A stretch of 64,000 bases of DNA from Nocardia sp. alder85J. GTDB taxonomy: Bacteria; Actinomycetota; Actinomycetes; Mycobacteriales; Mycobacteriaceae. The position numbers and the translations under genes were made by a program. This document shows positions 8,045 to 17,068 of this stretch, piece after piece. How positions within the stretch are numbered: position 1 is the first letter of the stretch; each line of letters opens with the position of its first letter. The stretch spans positions 124,001-188,000 of the forward strand of contig NZ_JAIUCZ020000013.1 in assembly GCF_020176955.2 (NCBI RefSeq), written 5' to 3'. Below the pieces are notes generated by a model. It made no database searches, was not told the DNA's origin, and saw only the letters and a list, made by a program, of their open reading frames with translations.

Positions 8045-9199
8045 CGAGCGGCGCTGCGGCGAAGGCAGATAGAATTTTGTCGCAGCACGCTTTTCCTCAA
8101 GTCAGCGATCCTCCTTCGATAGGAATTCAACTGCGGCACGCGGCTGATCGGCCGCGTACCCCACACCTAGCTCGCTCAAGTACGATCGCCAGTGTTGACG
8201 CCACTCTGCGCGGCCTTTGTCGCCCGCAAGTGATGCGTCGACCGCAGTACTCCCGATAAAAGGCCAGGGCGCATCCTTTTTAGCGGCAAGACATAAACGG
8301 GCCAGAATTGCCCGGCGGACTATGTCTCGCATACGGTCAACGGCGTAGTCTACGGCGGTGACGAATGAGTTCTTCGCCGATTCGGGGACAGTCGAGATGC
8401 CGTTGATGAGCTTCCGAAGTTCCTTCTCCGGAATCTGGCCGCCGTGTACGAGTTTTGATCGAATATCGTACAGCCTGCTAACATCTCGAAATAGTGCCTC
8501 ACCCGAATCGGCCTCTGTGGCGAGTAGTGCGGCCACGCGAGTCCGCAGCCGAAGGGATAGACCTTCCGTTTCTTTCTCGCCGCCAAGCAACGCAGCCTCT
8601 AGTGCTGTAGCCAAATCGACGAGATGCTCAAACGGGCCACTTTCACGGTATGATCCATTGAATTTATTCATTGCGACGTCATACGATGTCGCAGCCATGC
8701 CTTCGCGCCTGACTTCTGCGCTGTCAATTAGGTCGCCCAGTGCAGTAAATGCCGGTTCCTCATCTCCCTTGATGCGTACAGTTCGCCTCACTCGAAGACG
8801 TAGTACATTAGGATCGCGGAGAACATTCAGCGTCGGATGCATGAGTGACACGAGCGTGGCGGGTCCACTGACTATATAGTTTGATTGCACTGTGCTGGCA
8901 GTCAGCAATCGGGTGATTAAAAGAAAGCGTTCCAACTTCCCGGACAAGGTATTTGCGACGTGCCAAGGGTCGTGTCCGTTTGACCGGTCTCGAACGATCA
9001 AAATTGCGTGCGGAGGATCGACTGGACTGGGGTCGCTTCTACCACCCCATGCACGCCCAACCCCGATAATCTCCTGGGAGATTTGTTTCTGCAAGCCATA
9101 TGAGTTTTCGGGCTGCGGAACGAGCCTGATGTCTCCAACGGTTACAGGTAGGCCGGTAGCAGTCGTTAGATGGCTAACGTGCCGGACGGTAACGACCTC

Positions 9200-9209
9200 G
9201 TAGTCCGGG
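9200..9209. repeat. Left target-site duplication of the IS
   Basis: GTAGTCCGGG occurs immediately before the left inverted repeat and again at 10557-10566 immediately after the right one. A 10-bp duplication fits the ISAs1 family. Confidence 0.92.
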
Positions 9210-10556
9210 CAGGGCCTCGGCGTAGTCGGGTACCGATCCGCTGATCTGGGGAAACTGGTTGCGTGACACACGGTTTGAGATGCTGGGCGGACACGAGTGA
9301 CTCGAGGAAGATGAAGGTTCCTACGCCTGACATCACTCTCGGAGACCCGTGCCCGCCGTACAAGTATGCCCTGCCGCGCCCACCACGATCGAGCTGGACA
9401 ACGTTCCGCTCGAACAGGATCCGGCCAACGCTGCCGGCAGTTTGCTCGATGTCCTCCGACAGGTCCCCGATCCCCGCGACGCCCGCGGCCGCCGCTACGA
9501 CCTGACCTCGGTCCTGCTGCTCGCTCTGGCCGCTACCGCCGCCGGCGCTCGCTCGTTCACCGCGATCGGCGAGTGGGCTGCCGACGCGTCCACCGCGGTG
9601 TCGGCCCGGCTCGGGTTCACCCGTCGCGCGCCGAGCGAGTCCGCGATCCGGCGGTTGCTGCAGCGCCTGGACACCGACCAGCTCGACCAGCTGATCGGCG
9701 CGTGGATGTGGTTGCGGGTCAGCGTGATCGGCGGCGCGAAAGTCATCTCCTTCGACGGGAAAGCCCTGCGTGGTGCCCGTGACGCCGCCGGGCATCTGAC
9801 CTATCTGTTGTCGGGGATCTGCCAGGCCACCGGCGTGGTCGTGGCGCAGGTCGCGGTAGCGGACAAGACCAGCGAGGTGCCGATGCTGCGGAAGCTGTTG
9901 TCCGCGTTGAACATCGCCGGATGCGTCATCACCGCTGATGCCGCCCATACCTGCCGTGAGACGGCGCATTCGATCGTCGAAGCGGGCGCCCACTACATCC
10001 TCTGCGTGAAGGGAAATCAGCCCAACCTGCGTAAACAGTTGAAGCAGCTGCCGTGGGACGACGTGCCGGTGCTCGACAAGTCGACCGGCAAGCCCGCGCA
10101 CGGCCGCCGGGAGACCCGCACGGTGAAAGCGACCGGGATCGCGTCGGGGATCGGATTCCCCGGTGCGGCACAGGTTCTGCGGATCCACCGCACTCGCACC
10201 GTGATGTCGAAGCATCGAAAGATGCGGCGCCAGACCCGGGAGACGGTGTTCGTGGTGACGAGCCTGACCGTCGGTGACGCCGCTCATCACGTGATCGCCG
10301 ACTATTTGCGGCGGCACTGGTCGATCGAGAACCGAGTGCATCACGTCAGGGACGTGACGTTCGACGAGGACCGGCACCAGGCCCGCACCGGTGCCGCCGG
10401 GCATGTCATGGCGATCCTGCGGAACACGACGATGTCGCTGCTGCGGCTGGCCGGACACCGCCACGTCGCGCCGGCGTTGCGGTACTACGGCCGGGACTAC
10501 AACAGGCCGGTGGAATTACTGCTGGCCTGCTGAAACCCGACTACGCCGAGGCCCTG
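9210..10556 (+). mobile_element. Complete ISAs1-family insertion sequence (1347 bp)
   Basis: The element is bounded by perfect 22-bp inverted repeats (left 9210-9231 beginning CAGGGCCTCGG; right 10535-10556 ending CCGAGGCCCTG) and flanked by the 10-bp direct repeat GTAGTCCGGG. It contains one transposase gene in good frame. Intact ends, target duplication and transposase indicate a recent insertion, into the HEPN gene. The IS is GC-rich, like the host backbone and unlike the AT-rich gene it entered. Confidence 0.95.
9349..10533 (+). CDS. ISAs1-family DDE transposase
   Basis: The 394-residue protein has an N-terminal DDE_Tnp_1-associated domain (LLDVLRQVPDPRDARGRRY) and the ISAs1 catalytic motifs: ISFDGKALRG (first Asp), ITADAAHTCRET (second Asp) and HWSIENRVHHVRDVTFDED (Glu). 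Length and motifs are those of full transposases. GTG at 9349 is taken as the start. It lies wholly inside the inverted repeats. Confidence 0.93.
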   Translation: MPAVQVCPAAPTTIELDNVPLEQDPANAAGSLLDVLRQVPDPRDARGRRYDLTSVLLLALAATAAGARSFTAIGEWAADASTAVSARLGFTRRAPSESAIRRLLQRLDTDQLDQLIGAWMWLRVSVIGGAKVISFDGKALRGARDAAGHLTYLLSGICQATGVVVAQVAVADKTSEVPMLRKLLSALNIAGCVITADAAHTCRETAHSIVEAGAHYILCVKGNQPNLRKQLKQLPWDDVPVLDKSTGKPAHGRRETRTVKATGIASGIGFPGAAQVLRIHRTRTVMSKHRKMRRQTRETVFVVTSLTVGDAAHHVIADYLRRHWSIENRVHHVRDVTFDEDRHQARTGAAGHVMAILRNTTMSLLRLAGHRHVAPALRYYGRDYNRPVELLLAC

Positions 10557-10566
10557 GTAGTCCGGG
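10557..10566. repeat. Right target-site duplication of the IS
   Basis: Second copy of GTAGTCCGGG, directly after the right inverted repeat. On the minus strand it encodes the PDY residues shared by both halves of the interrupted HEPN gene. Confidence 0.92.
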
Positions 10567-11156
10567 GAGTCCAAAAAGGATACGAGCTCCTCGATAGTCT
10601 TGCTCACCGAACCGCTGCTTGCATCGAATTTCCCATCCTGCGCGCAGCGCGCGATACACGCCTCCAAAAAGCTAAATATATATGTAGAAGAGAACTCGGC
10701 ATGCTGCCGTTTCAGTGGCTCCTCAAATCGATTTGGATATGCGTTGTCAAGCGCCGCCTCTAACGCACCGTACTCTGCGAGAGGACGAATGTCGTCGCCG
10801 AAATAATTGTTCCCTACGGCCGCGAATGGGTCATAGGCTGGACGTGGAATAACATACTCACCCCTCAATGCTTCGAATGCCGCAGCAATGAAAGACCGAG
10901 CAATGGCGGAGAGGGACACATGTCCGTTGTCGGGCTCGTCGACCTTCGATCTAGTCTCGCCATCCTGTGGCGTATCCGTCATTCGTAATCCTCCTTTAAA
11001 GTGTATCCATAGTGCACGATACGAATTATGCAATTATCTTGCATCCAGCCTCCTATTGTGGCTTTCTATATGTATTCAGTCAACGGGGCGCAGATTCTAT
11101 GGGCACGCCCGAACCCCCAGAGCATACTCAGTCCTCGCATAGAACCGCGACGAAGA

Positions 11157-13055
11157 TCAGCAGCTCTGATCATTGGTAGGCACACTGCTCCAGTTATCGT
11201 GCCCGGATGGGGGATCATCGAGAACAATCGATATTTGACGCGGCAGGGACTTTCCAAATTTCTTCCTCGTTATCGAGGGACGCCTCCATCGGCGGCACGT
11301 TGCACCTATCGCAAAGCAGGAAATTGCAAACACGATCACGCAGATCCAGAATATGGCATGGCTCCGGCCACCGAAGATGTCGTCGATCCATGATATGGCG
11401 GATGCCGGCCGTCTTCCGAGATTCGCGACCTTGTCATGAAATTCCTCAATTCGCGGCGGAAGCAGCACTAGTACGATCGCAAGCCCTACGAGCGATACTG
11501 CCAAGGATCGACGGCTTTGCATTCGCGAGTACCCCGAGTTAATGAGCCCCTCGAGCGTTTTGATTCGATCCAGTAATCTGCTGTATAGGGCGTGAGCGCC
11601 CAATTTATCCAAAAGTGCGTTAACAATTACGGCGTCATCCGGGCCGGTAAGAAGATTACGTCTATACTCCTGTAGACCGACTGCGATCTGATTCTGCGCC
11701 TTGAAGATTCGGCGATCCCGGACGATCGCATCGGCAGTAATAGCATCGATCTGTTCTAACTGCCGAGCCTGCAAGAGGGCGGACTCCAGCGGAACCAATG
11801 TGACCATATCGTCGATGTAGTCGATTGCGGTCCCGTGCCAGTCAACATACATGGCATTGCTCACGGATATCCACAGCTCTTTATCCGCAATTTTGAGGTG
11901 ATTCTTTAATAGCAACTCTTCGGTCGCACTCTCAAGTTTGCGGGGCCTGTAGAGCCTCAGCATTAGACCTGCGAACTCGATCCGGTGGACCAGCTTTGCT
12001 TCATCCGGACTGCAACATTGAGGCGCACCCAGAGATAGCGTTGTATAGCACGTCCATTCGTCGTCGGCCTCCCGCTTCGAAGCCGATATAAGTGCATGGA
12101 AGTAAACGTGAAAGACCGTCTCAACCGACAATCCATCATCCGGCTCGGCACCAGGGTCGAGAGGTATCGTAAGCCATCGCTGGCCCTCGAACCGCTCCGA
12201 AAAGTGCCGATCCATTTTCGACTCCGGAATACTTTTTTCCTGACTCTTGACGTAGCGTCTAAAAATGGACTCGGAAATCTTGATAAACTCAAGCTGACGG
12301 TCTCCACTGGCGATACATCTGCGGATCTGCCTGGCTGTCATCGTTTCCGGAGTACCCATGCTGAAGGTCAATATGCAGATTCCAGAACGATGAGCCATCA
12401 AGGAAATCTCGATCGCATCGTCTTCTGCCTTTTCCGGGTCCTTGTAGAATATTCTATTCATAGCCAGGCGCACATAGGGGTCGCTCTTGAAGTATCGAGG
12501 GAAATGGACCTTTTGCTCAACCCTCACTCGCGTTGCCCCACCCACGTGATAACCCATCAGACCTTCACGCATATCATTAGATGTTTCGGCTATTGAGTCC
12601 GCTACGGCATTGAGCGCATCATCCCGACCTCCGGTTTCGGTAGTCGCTTTGCCGAGAAAGTATCTGACGAGGAAACGCAGGTACGCTGGGACCATTCGCC
12701 TTAACACAAAACGTGGATCGAGGCGGAGTATACGCCACACATTCGGTGACTCGGATAAGAATTCACGCATAAACTCTTCTGTGTGTTCAGCGTGCCGTAG
12801 ATGTCGTTCAGTATCCGCCAGCCCGTTGCTGACCTTCAGCTCATCATTTGATGGCCGTGCGGCGATCGTCGCCATGTTCTCTTTTAAGAGTCTGTCGGCA
12901 AGTCGAAAGATATTTAGTCCAGGACCGAGGTCGAATACGTAGGAGTAGTGGACACCTTTGCCTGCCATCGATAGTGGATGATCTGATGCCTGAGCATTGA
13001 CGCTCCTTCGCCGCGCGCCAAGATGTTTCACCCTAGACCAACCGCTAAATGCCAT
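11157..13055 (-). CDS. Large unknown protein with C-terminal two-TM, CorA-like topology
   Basis: The protein (632 residues from 13055, or 603 from ATG 12968) has a long soluble N-terminal part with no motif I recognise, a helical region at about 430-520 (LESALLQARQLEQIDAITAD... and RLLDRIKTLEGLINSGY), then two hydrophobic segments (about 530-550 and 583-605) and an Arg-rich tail. A long helix plus two terminal TM helices is the CorA/DUF155-like layout, but the GMN signature of CorA is absent. It is AT-rich, lies 174 bases upstream of the HEPN gene on the same strand, and may form a two-gene module with it. Function unknown. Confidence 0.6.
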   Translation of the reverse strand: MAFSGWSRVKHLGARRRSVNAQASDHPLSMAGKGVHYSYVFDLGPGLNIFRLADRLLKENMATIAARPSNDELKVSNGLADTERHLRHAEHTEEFMREFLSESPNVWRILRLDPRFVLRRMVPAYLRFLVRYFLGKATTETGGRDDALNAVADSIAETSNDMREGLMGYHVGGATRVRVEQKVHFPRYFKSDPYVRLAMNRIFYKDPEKAEDDAIEISLMAHRSGICILTFSMGTPETMTARQIRRCIASGDRQLEFIKISESIFRRYVKSQEKSIPESKMDRHFSERFEGQRWLTIPLDPGAEPDDGLSVETVFHVYFHALISASKREADDEWTCYTTLSLGAPQCCSPDEAKLVHRIEFAGLMLRLYRPRKLESATEELLLKNHLKIADKELWISVSNAMYVDWHGTAIDYIDDMVTLVPLESALLQARQLEQIDAITADAIVRDRRIFKAQNQIAVGLQEYRRNLLTGPDDAVIVNALLDKLGAHALYSRLLDRIKTLEGLINSGYSRMQSRRSLAVSLVGLAIVLVLLPPRIEEFHDKVANLGRRPASAISWIDDIFGGRSHAIFWICVIVFAISCFAIGATCRRWRRPSITRKKFGKSLPRQISIVLDDPPSGHDNWSSVPTNDQSC

Positions 13056-13347
13056 GTGCGGCAGCCTATCGCAGGTGAGCCCAGCGTCGCTACGAGATGG
13101 CTATTTCCAGTGGACGCGACGCTATGCCGATCAAGACGACCAGCGCGAGTAGGCGCAGTAGTCATGGATCGTGCTGCGAAAAATTACTTCCATCGGGACG
13201 TCTATCCTGCCCCTGGCATGCAAAATGTCACCATATCTGCCCCTTTGAGGATATCGATAGATATAAATTGAAACCCGCCCCGCTCTGCACTTTCGGGTAA
13301 GTAGGACGGTTTTAGACTATCTGATTGCCGCAGCTACTCGTTGGGCA
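13056..13347. other. AT-rich intergenic stretch
   Basis: About 290 bases upstream of the large membrane protein gene. It should hold that gene's promoter, but no gene or strong promoter was recognised. Confidence 0.4.
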
Positions 13348-13644
13348 CTATAGAGTGGCAATCTTGGCGGCAATCTCGCGCGCCAGTTTCTCGGAACCCG
13401 GCGGTTTAATTTCAAGCTCGCCAGCGAGCGCAAGAATGCCTAGAAGAGGATCGTCGTCCGGCAGACTACGAACGTAGTCCGTAGTCATGAGGCCAGCCAG
13501 ATCATACGCGGCATCAAAAGTATCGTCGGATAACACTTGGAAGTACGGCAGTTGGGACTTGATATGCCAAGTGAGCCCACTACGTGCTTTCTCGGAGTCA
13601 TACAATCCCCATAGAGATTCAAAGCTAAGGTCTTCTTGATTCAT
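13348..13644 (-). CDS. Small unknown protein (98 residues)
   Basis: A coding frame with protein-like composition (acidic, with SLWGLYD, DDTFDAAYDLAGLM and a C-terminal helix ending AAKIATL). The start at MNQEDLS (13644) is preferred; seven in-frame codons upstream lack a ribosome site. Same AT-rich base use as its neighbours. No family recognised. Confidence 0.5.
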   Translation of the reverse strand: MNQEDLSFESLWGLYDSEKARSGLTWHIKSQLPYFQVLSDDTFDAAYDLAGLMTTDYVRSLPDDDPLLGILALAGELEIKPPGSEKLAREIAAKIATL

Positions 13645-13712
13645 ATACTTCTTAACATAATACACTCAAATTTGGTAGATAGGCAGTTTTAAGTCATGCC
13701 CAGGACTTGACG

Positions 13713-14060
13713 TCATACGTCGTATTCGTTGCCTTCGACGTCACGGACGTAGGAGTAATCGACCGTTCCGTCGGGGTTGATGCGATACTGCGCGTGGCCG
13801 TGGCTGCTTCCATCCACCTGGCCGGCGTTGAAATAGGTGTTCGTCACGCTCGGATCGCTCCGCTGCGGCTGGTCACGGAAGGCGGTGCTGTTGTATGTTC
13901 CACCACCCGAGTTCCGTCGACCGCCGGAACGGTTGCTGTTCCGCGACTGGCTACCGCGTTTTCTTTCGTCTATCGCTCGCGCAGTGCTTGGATACAGCTT
14001 GCGGCACTTGCCACAGAGCCATTTGTCGCCGTCGCAGCGGGGGTTCATGCACAAAGACAT
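13713..14060 (-). CDS. Small zinc-ribbon-like protein
   Basis: The 115-residue protein begins with four cysteines spaced C-x4-C-x6-C-x2-C (residues 4, 9, 16 and 19; CDGDKWLCGKC), a probable zinc-binding knuckle. A Ser/Gly/Asn-rich linker follows, then a C-terminal part (QYRINPDGTVDYSYVRDVEGNEYDV) that looks like a short beta motif. GGAG lies seven bases before the ATG. It may be a nucleic-acid-associated accessory protein of the element. Role unknown. Confidence 0.6.
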   Translation of the reverse strand: MSLCMNPRCDGDKWLCGKCRKLYPSTARAIDERKRGSQSRNSNRSGGRRNSGGGTYNSTAFRDQPQRSDPSVTNTYFNAGQVDGSSHGHAQYRINPDGTVDYSYVRDVEGNEYDV

Positions 14061-14223
14061 GATTCTCCTTGGGGTATGGGCATAGGATTATGCCGACGAG
14101 TTCGATGTGAATTGTGCGCTCATCTATTGCTTCAGCATCGGGCCGAAACGGGTGAGACGATACGAAGGAATTTCATTCCTCCGCTCACACCGACGGCGGA
14201 TTATGAAGTAAAGTCGGCCGCAT

Positions 14224-14243
14224 TGCAAGCGTAAGCGTTTGCA
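14224..14243. promoter_or_regulatory. Imperfect 20-bp dyad in an AT-rich promoter-like region
   Basis: TGCAAGCG TAAG CGTTTGCA has arms of eight matching at seven positions around a 4-bp centre, followed by a strongly AT-rich run (TAGTTTAGTTAATGATTATTTAATG). It lies upstream of the minus-strand gene that starts at 14060. A regulator binding site is plausible but unproven. Confidence 0.4.
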
Positions 14244-14302
14244 AAATAGTTTAGTTAATGATTATTTAATGATCTCGATGCCACCCGAGTCGATAACATC
14301 CG

Positions 14303-14590
14303 TCATATCGAGTTGTCTGCTCGAAACCAGGACGGATACGGGGCCTTCCTTATCCGTGGCAGATTTCCAGCGCCGTTGTCAGCTGGAGTAATCATAGCGT
14401 CGCAGTTGCAGTTCGCTAGACCGCACGATATGCCAAGGACCTGGTAGGTCGTTCCCTTGATTCGGACCAGACCTCGGTAGCCGAGGACGCGCTCGTGGAT
14501 GTCGCCGGAGATCTCTTCCACATCCGCATTGTCGAACTCAAGACGCTTCGTCCTGTCAGCGTTCATAGGTGTAAACTTTTCGGTATCCAT
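14303..14590 (-). CDS. Small unknown protein (95 residues)
   Basis: The protein has a protein-like frame with a GGAG site before ATG at 14590. A short Cys cluster (SCGLANCNCDAM, C-x5-C-x-C) could bind metal. It is followed downstream by a 20-bp dyad and preceded by the 54-residue gene at 14621. No family recognised. Confidence 0.55.
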   Translation of the reverse strand: MDTEKFTPMNADRTKRLEFDNADVEEISGDIHERVLGYRGLVRIKGTTYQVLGISCGLANCNCDAMITPADNGAGNLPRIRKAPYPSWFRADNSI

Positions 14591-14620
14591 ATTTAGTTGT
14601 CTCCTTGCCGAGGAGGCTGC

Positions 14621-14785
14621 TCACGCAGCCTCATCCACCTTGTAGTACTTGTTCACCACCTTTAGGGCAATGGCTTCGGCGACCGCCTGGACGTCGCCTC
14701 TGTCCATATTGGGTGCCTGGTCGACGAGGTCTAGGATTTCGTCGCTAACTTTTTTTATGATCCGGTGCTGTTCGAACGTATACAT
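14621..14785 (-). CDS. 54-residue protein related to the N-terminal domain of the ArdA-like protein
   Basis: ATG at 14785 has GGAG nine bases upstream, and the frame ends at 14621. The protein is one small helical domain. Residues 13-44 (VSDEIL...VQAVAEAIALKVV) align by eye with residues 96-127 of the ArdA-like protein just upstream (VTDQIV...LQGAVEALALRLV). The two therefore share an undescribed domain, here standing alone. Function unknown; possibly an adaptor or regulator of the antirestriction protein. Confidence 0.65.
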   Translation of the reverse strand: MYTFEQHRIIKKVSDEILDLVDQAPNMDRGDVQAVAEAIALKVVNKYYKVDEAA

Positions 14786-14902
14786 GCGGTATTGTCTCCG
14801 TTAATTTCTTTCTTCTACCTCTGTTATAACTCTCTTCGGAGAGACCATCAATAGGTTCTCGGAAGAATGAGATGTAGTTATTACGTCAGGGGTGCGAGCG
14901 TT

Positions 14903-15886
14903 TCACGCTCGTTCGTTGAATATCCACACCCCGCCACCCTCCGCAGGAAAGACAACCATGTCCATCTCCCGTTGCCATTCCGCACCGATCGCTTCGTAGT
15001 CGATGCTGGCGTAGTGCCGGATCTCAGCAGGTAGCGCGCGGTCGAGTAGTTCGTCGTAGTCGGTCGGCTGGAACTGTTCGCGCACATAATCGGCCACCGA
15101 GCCGTAGTGGCCTTCGTAGGCAGCACTGAAGTGGTCGAACAGGCGTGGGTCTTCCTCATGCACTGCCGCCCACGTGGCGTAGGCCGGGCCGTGTTCCTTG
15201 ATACCGCGCGCAACCTTTGAAAGCAGTTCGATGCTAGGGACGTCCTCCAGGCCGAGGGCGCCGGTCACGATATCGAATGCGCCGAAGTCCTGGTGGTCCC
15301 AGATGTAGAGCGGGACACCGACATGCCCTTCGTCATCCCCGAGGACCGCGTACATTTCAGCACCGATTGTCGCCGGATCACGGGCCATGTCCAGCCAAGT
15401 CCCCTCCGTCAGTTCGGCCCGCAGCGGCAGGCCCTTGGTGACGTAGATACGGGGGTTGAGTCGCGGCGCATGTTCGTGGTTCGGATCGACGTCGAGCTGT
15501 CTCCCCACCAGCCGCAGCGCAAGCGCCTCGACCGCACCCTGTAGGTCGCTGGTAGTCAGGTCATCGTAGGCACCGGCTATTTCGACAATCTGGTCAGTCA
15601 CGTAGTCGGTCCGCACCGCCAAGTCGCGCTGCTGGTCTTCGCTGTTCACATCGAACTCGTGCGTCAGTTGCACGAGCCCCTGAGCAAGGGTGGCCGCAGC
15701 GGCGCAGGCCTCCTCGCCGGGATGCTCGACAATGTCATACACCGCCCGAAGCAATGCCTCGCTCATCACCCAGGTCAGTTGTCGCTCGTTGTTGCTGTCG
15801 ACTTCAGCCGATGGGGTCACATCGGTGTGTTCGCCACGATGCTCCTGACCAGAATTATGTTGTGGTGCAGGGTATTTCTCGCTCAT
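14903..15886 (-). CDS. ardA: ArdA-type antirestriction protein with an extra N-terminal domain
   Basis: This 327-residue protein starts at ATG 15886 (AGGAGGTGAT just upstream). Residues about 145-327 are a full ArdA domain (PRIYVTKGLPLRAELTEG..., IWDHQDFGAFDI, ...HFSAAYEGHYGSVADY, ending VWIFNE). ArdA is an acidic DNA mimic that blocks type I restriction when conjugative DNA enters a cell. Residues 1-140 are not part of ordinary ArdA: a disordered start, then helices, of which residues 94-130 match the 54-residue protein at 14621-14785. Element-borne and unusual in architecture. Confidence 0.85.
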   Translation of the reverse strand: MSEKYPAPQHNSGQEHRGEHTDVTPSAEVDSNNERQLTWVMSEALLRAVYDIVEHPGEEACAAAATLAQGLVQLTHEFDVNSEDQQRDLAVRTDYVTDQIVEIAGAYDDLTTSDLQGAVEALALRLVGRQLDVDPNHEHAPRLNPRIYVTKGLPLRAELTEGTWLDMARDPATIGAEMYAVLGDDEGHVGVPLYIWDHQDFGAFDIVTGALGLEDVPSIELLSKVARGIKEHGPAYATWAAVHEEDPRLFDHFSAAYEGHYGSVADYVREQFQPTDYDELLDRALPAEIRHYASIDYEAIGAEWQREMDMVVFPAEGGGVWIFNERA

Positions 15887-15995
15887 ATCACCTCCTTTCG
15901 AGTTAGGTTTTGAGTGTTGGCCGGTCGGACAGCGGAGAGGGTTGCCCCCTCGATCCGCTATCCGCCGGCCTGTTACACCGGGCGCCGAGCGATGC

Positions 15996-16397
15996 TCAGC
16001 TGTCCGTCTGCTCACCTTCGGCCTGTTGTCCACCGCGTCGTCCCCGGGGACGGCGTCCGCCTTGCGGCGGTTCGCCGTCCGGTGTTTCCGCTGTGTCGGC
16101 GGATACGTCGGCCCCGGATTCCTCCTCCTGAACGGGGGGAGGTGTGGGGGTGGCGGTGAACAGGTTGTCGATGGCTGCCTGCCGTGCTTTCGCCTCTTCT
16201 TCGATGGCGGCTCTTGCGGCGTTGGCCCTGGCCATCAGGTCAGGATCGTTCTTGGCAGCCTCGATCCAGGCGTCCACGGCCGCGAAGCATTCAGCCTTGA
16301 GGCTGCGCTTTCGCAGGTCGGCAATCCAGGTGAGCTGGGTATGCCGCGCCGTATCTATCCGGATCGCCAATGTGACTTCCCGGTTCGGTTCGGACAT
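15996..16397 (-). CDS. Ribbon-helix-helix-like protein (possible relaxosome or plasmid accessory)
   Basis: The 133-residue protein starts with a beta strand and two helices (EVTLAIRIDTARHTQLTWIADLRKRSLKAECFAAVDAWIEAA) suited to a ribbon-helix-helix DNA-binding fold. A charged helix follows, then a Pro/Glu/Gly/Arg-rich disordered tail. GGAGGG precedes ATG 16397. Such proteins are common relaxosome or partition accessories on actinobacterial elements. It lies upstream of ardA on the same strand. Confidence 0.6.
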   Translation of the reverse strand: MSEPNREVTLAIRIDTARHTQLTWIADLRKRSLKAECFAAVDAWIEAAKNDPDLMARANAARAAIEEEAKARQAAIDNLFTATPTPPPVQEEESGADVSADTAETPDGEPPQGGRRPRGRRGGQQAEGEQTDS

Positions 16398-16812
16398 GGT
16401 GTCCCTCCTCGGTGCGAGCGGCCGGTAAACGCTTGCTGCGCTTACGGGTACGGCCGCAGGACACCGACGAGGGCTCCACGGGTCGGGCGCTGGCGAGCAC
16501 GAAAGCCAACGACCCGATCCCAGGAGCCAATGGCTCGGGCGGAGCCGTCCTCAGTTAACGACGGGCGGATGAAGCGACTCAATCGTCCGATCGGGCGGCG
16601 GGTCGGGCTGAGCGACAGACGGCCGGACAGGACAAAACAGCGGCAGAGCATCCGCAAGGGATCGCGTTTCGGGCCACGCCACTCGCGTTGTGAAACAGAC
16701 AACCAGCGCACTGGACGACCGCACGATGTGATCGGCTCGGCATGGATGTCGGTGGCCCGGCGTAGCCTTGCTTGTCGGCGCAATACGAGCGCATGACCTG
16801 GGAGGAGTTGAT
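16398..16812. other. Divergent intergenic region, possible control region
   Basis: 415 bases between divergent genes, with no coding frame I trust. It contains GTAAACGC...GCGCTTAC (about 16427-16446), a near-perfect dyad inside CGGCC...GGCCG. The motif TAAACGCTTG recurs at 19653-19662. It probably holds two promoters; an origin or transfer site here is only a guess. Confidence 0.4.
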
Positions 16813-17043
16813 ATGGCAAAGGGTGATATCGAGACGTACTACGAGGGTGGCGTCTGGAAGAACCGGCCCGAGGGAAACAACCGCGCGTCGAACACGGCAG
16901 GGACGAAAGCCGAGGCGCAAGCCAAGGGCCGTGAGATGGCCATCGAGCGCGGTGTCGAACACCTGATCAAGGGCAAGGACGGCGAGATCCAGTCGAAGAA
17001 CACCTACCCGCGCAGTCGCGATCCGTTTCCGCCGAAGGGCTGA
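16813..17043 (+). CDS. DUF2188-type small protein
   Basis: The 76-residue protein has the DUF2188 pattern: GGVWKNRPEG, then TKAEAQAKGREMA, a KGKDGEIQSKNTY segment and the ending DPFPPKG. Family members are small proteins of unknown function in many actinobacteria. GGAGG lies upstream of ATG 16813. Confidence 0.75.
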   Translation: MAKGDIETYYEGGVWKNRPEGNNRASNTAGTKAEAQAKGREMAIERGVEHLIKGKDGEIQSKNTYPRSRDPFPPKG

Positions 17044-17068
17044 CCGAGGCTCGGGCTTGGTGCGGCGA

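Larger units (their letters stand above)
8102..10982 (-). pseudogene. ApeA-like HEPN-domain gene split by an ISAs1-family element
   Basis: The gene starts with ATG at 10982 (AAAGGAGG just upstream) and reads to the insertion at 10557-10566 (...LDSPDY). After the IS it resumes in the same frame (PDYEVVTVRH...) and ends at 8102. Removing the IS and one 10-bp target copy restores one continuous protein of about 510 residues. The C-terminal part holds the HEPN motif R-x4-H (DIRSKLVHGG), as in Apea-like HEPN proteins; E. coli ApeA of this class is an anti-phage protein, and HEPN domains are typically RNases. The gene is AT-rich compared with its neighbours, a sign of transfer. It follows the 632-residue membrane protein gene on the same strand. 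As it stands it is broken. Confidence 0.8.

Noticed and set aside
11157..13055. CorA magnesium channel
   Set aside because: Topology is similar, but the GMN motif between the two TM helices is missing and the N-terminal part does not match.
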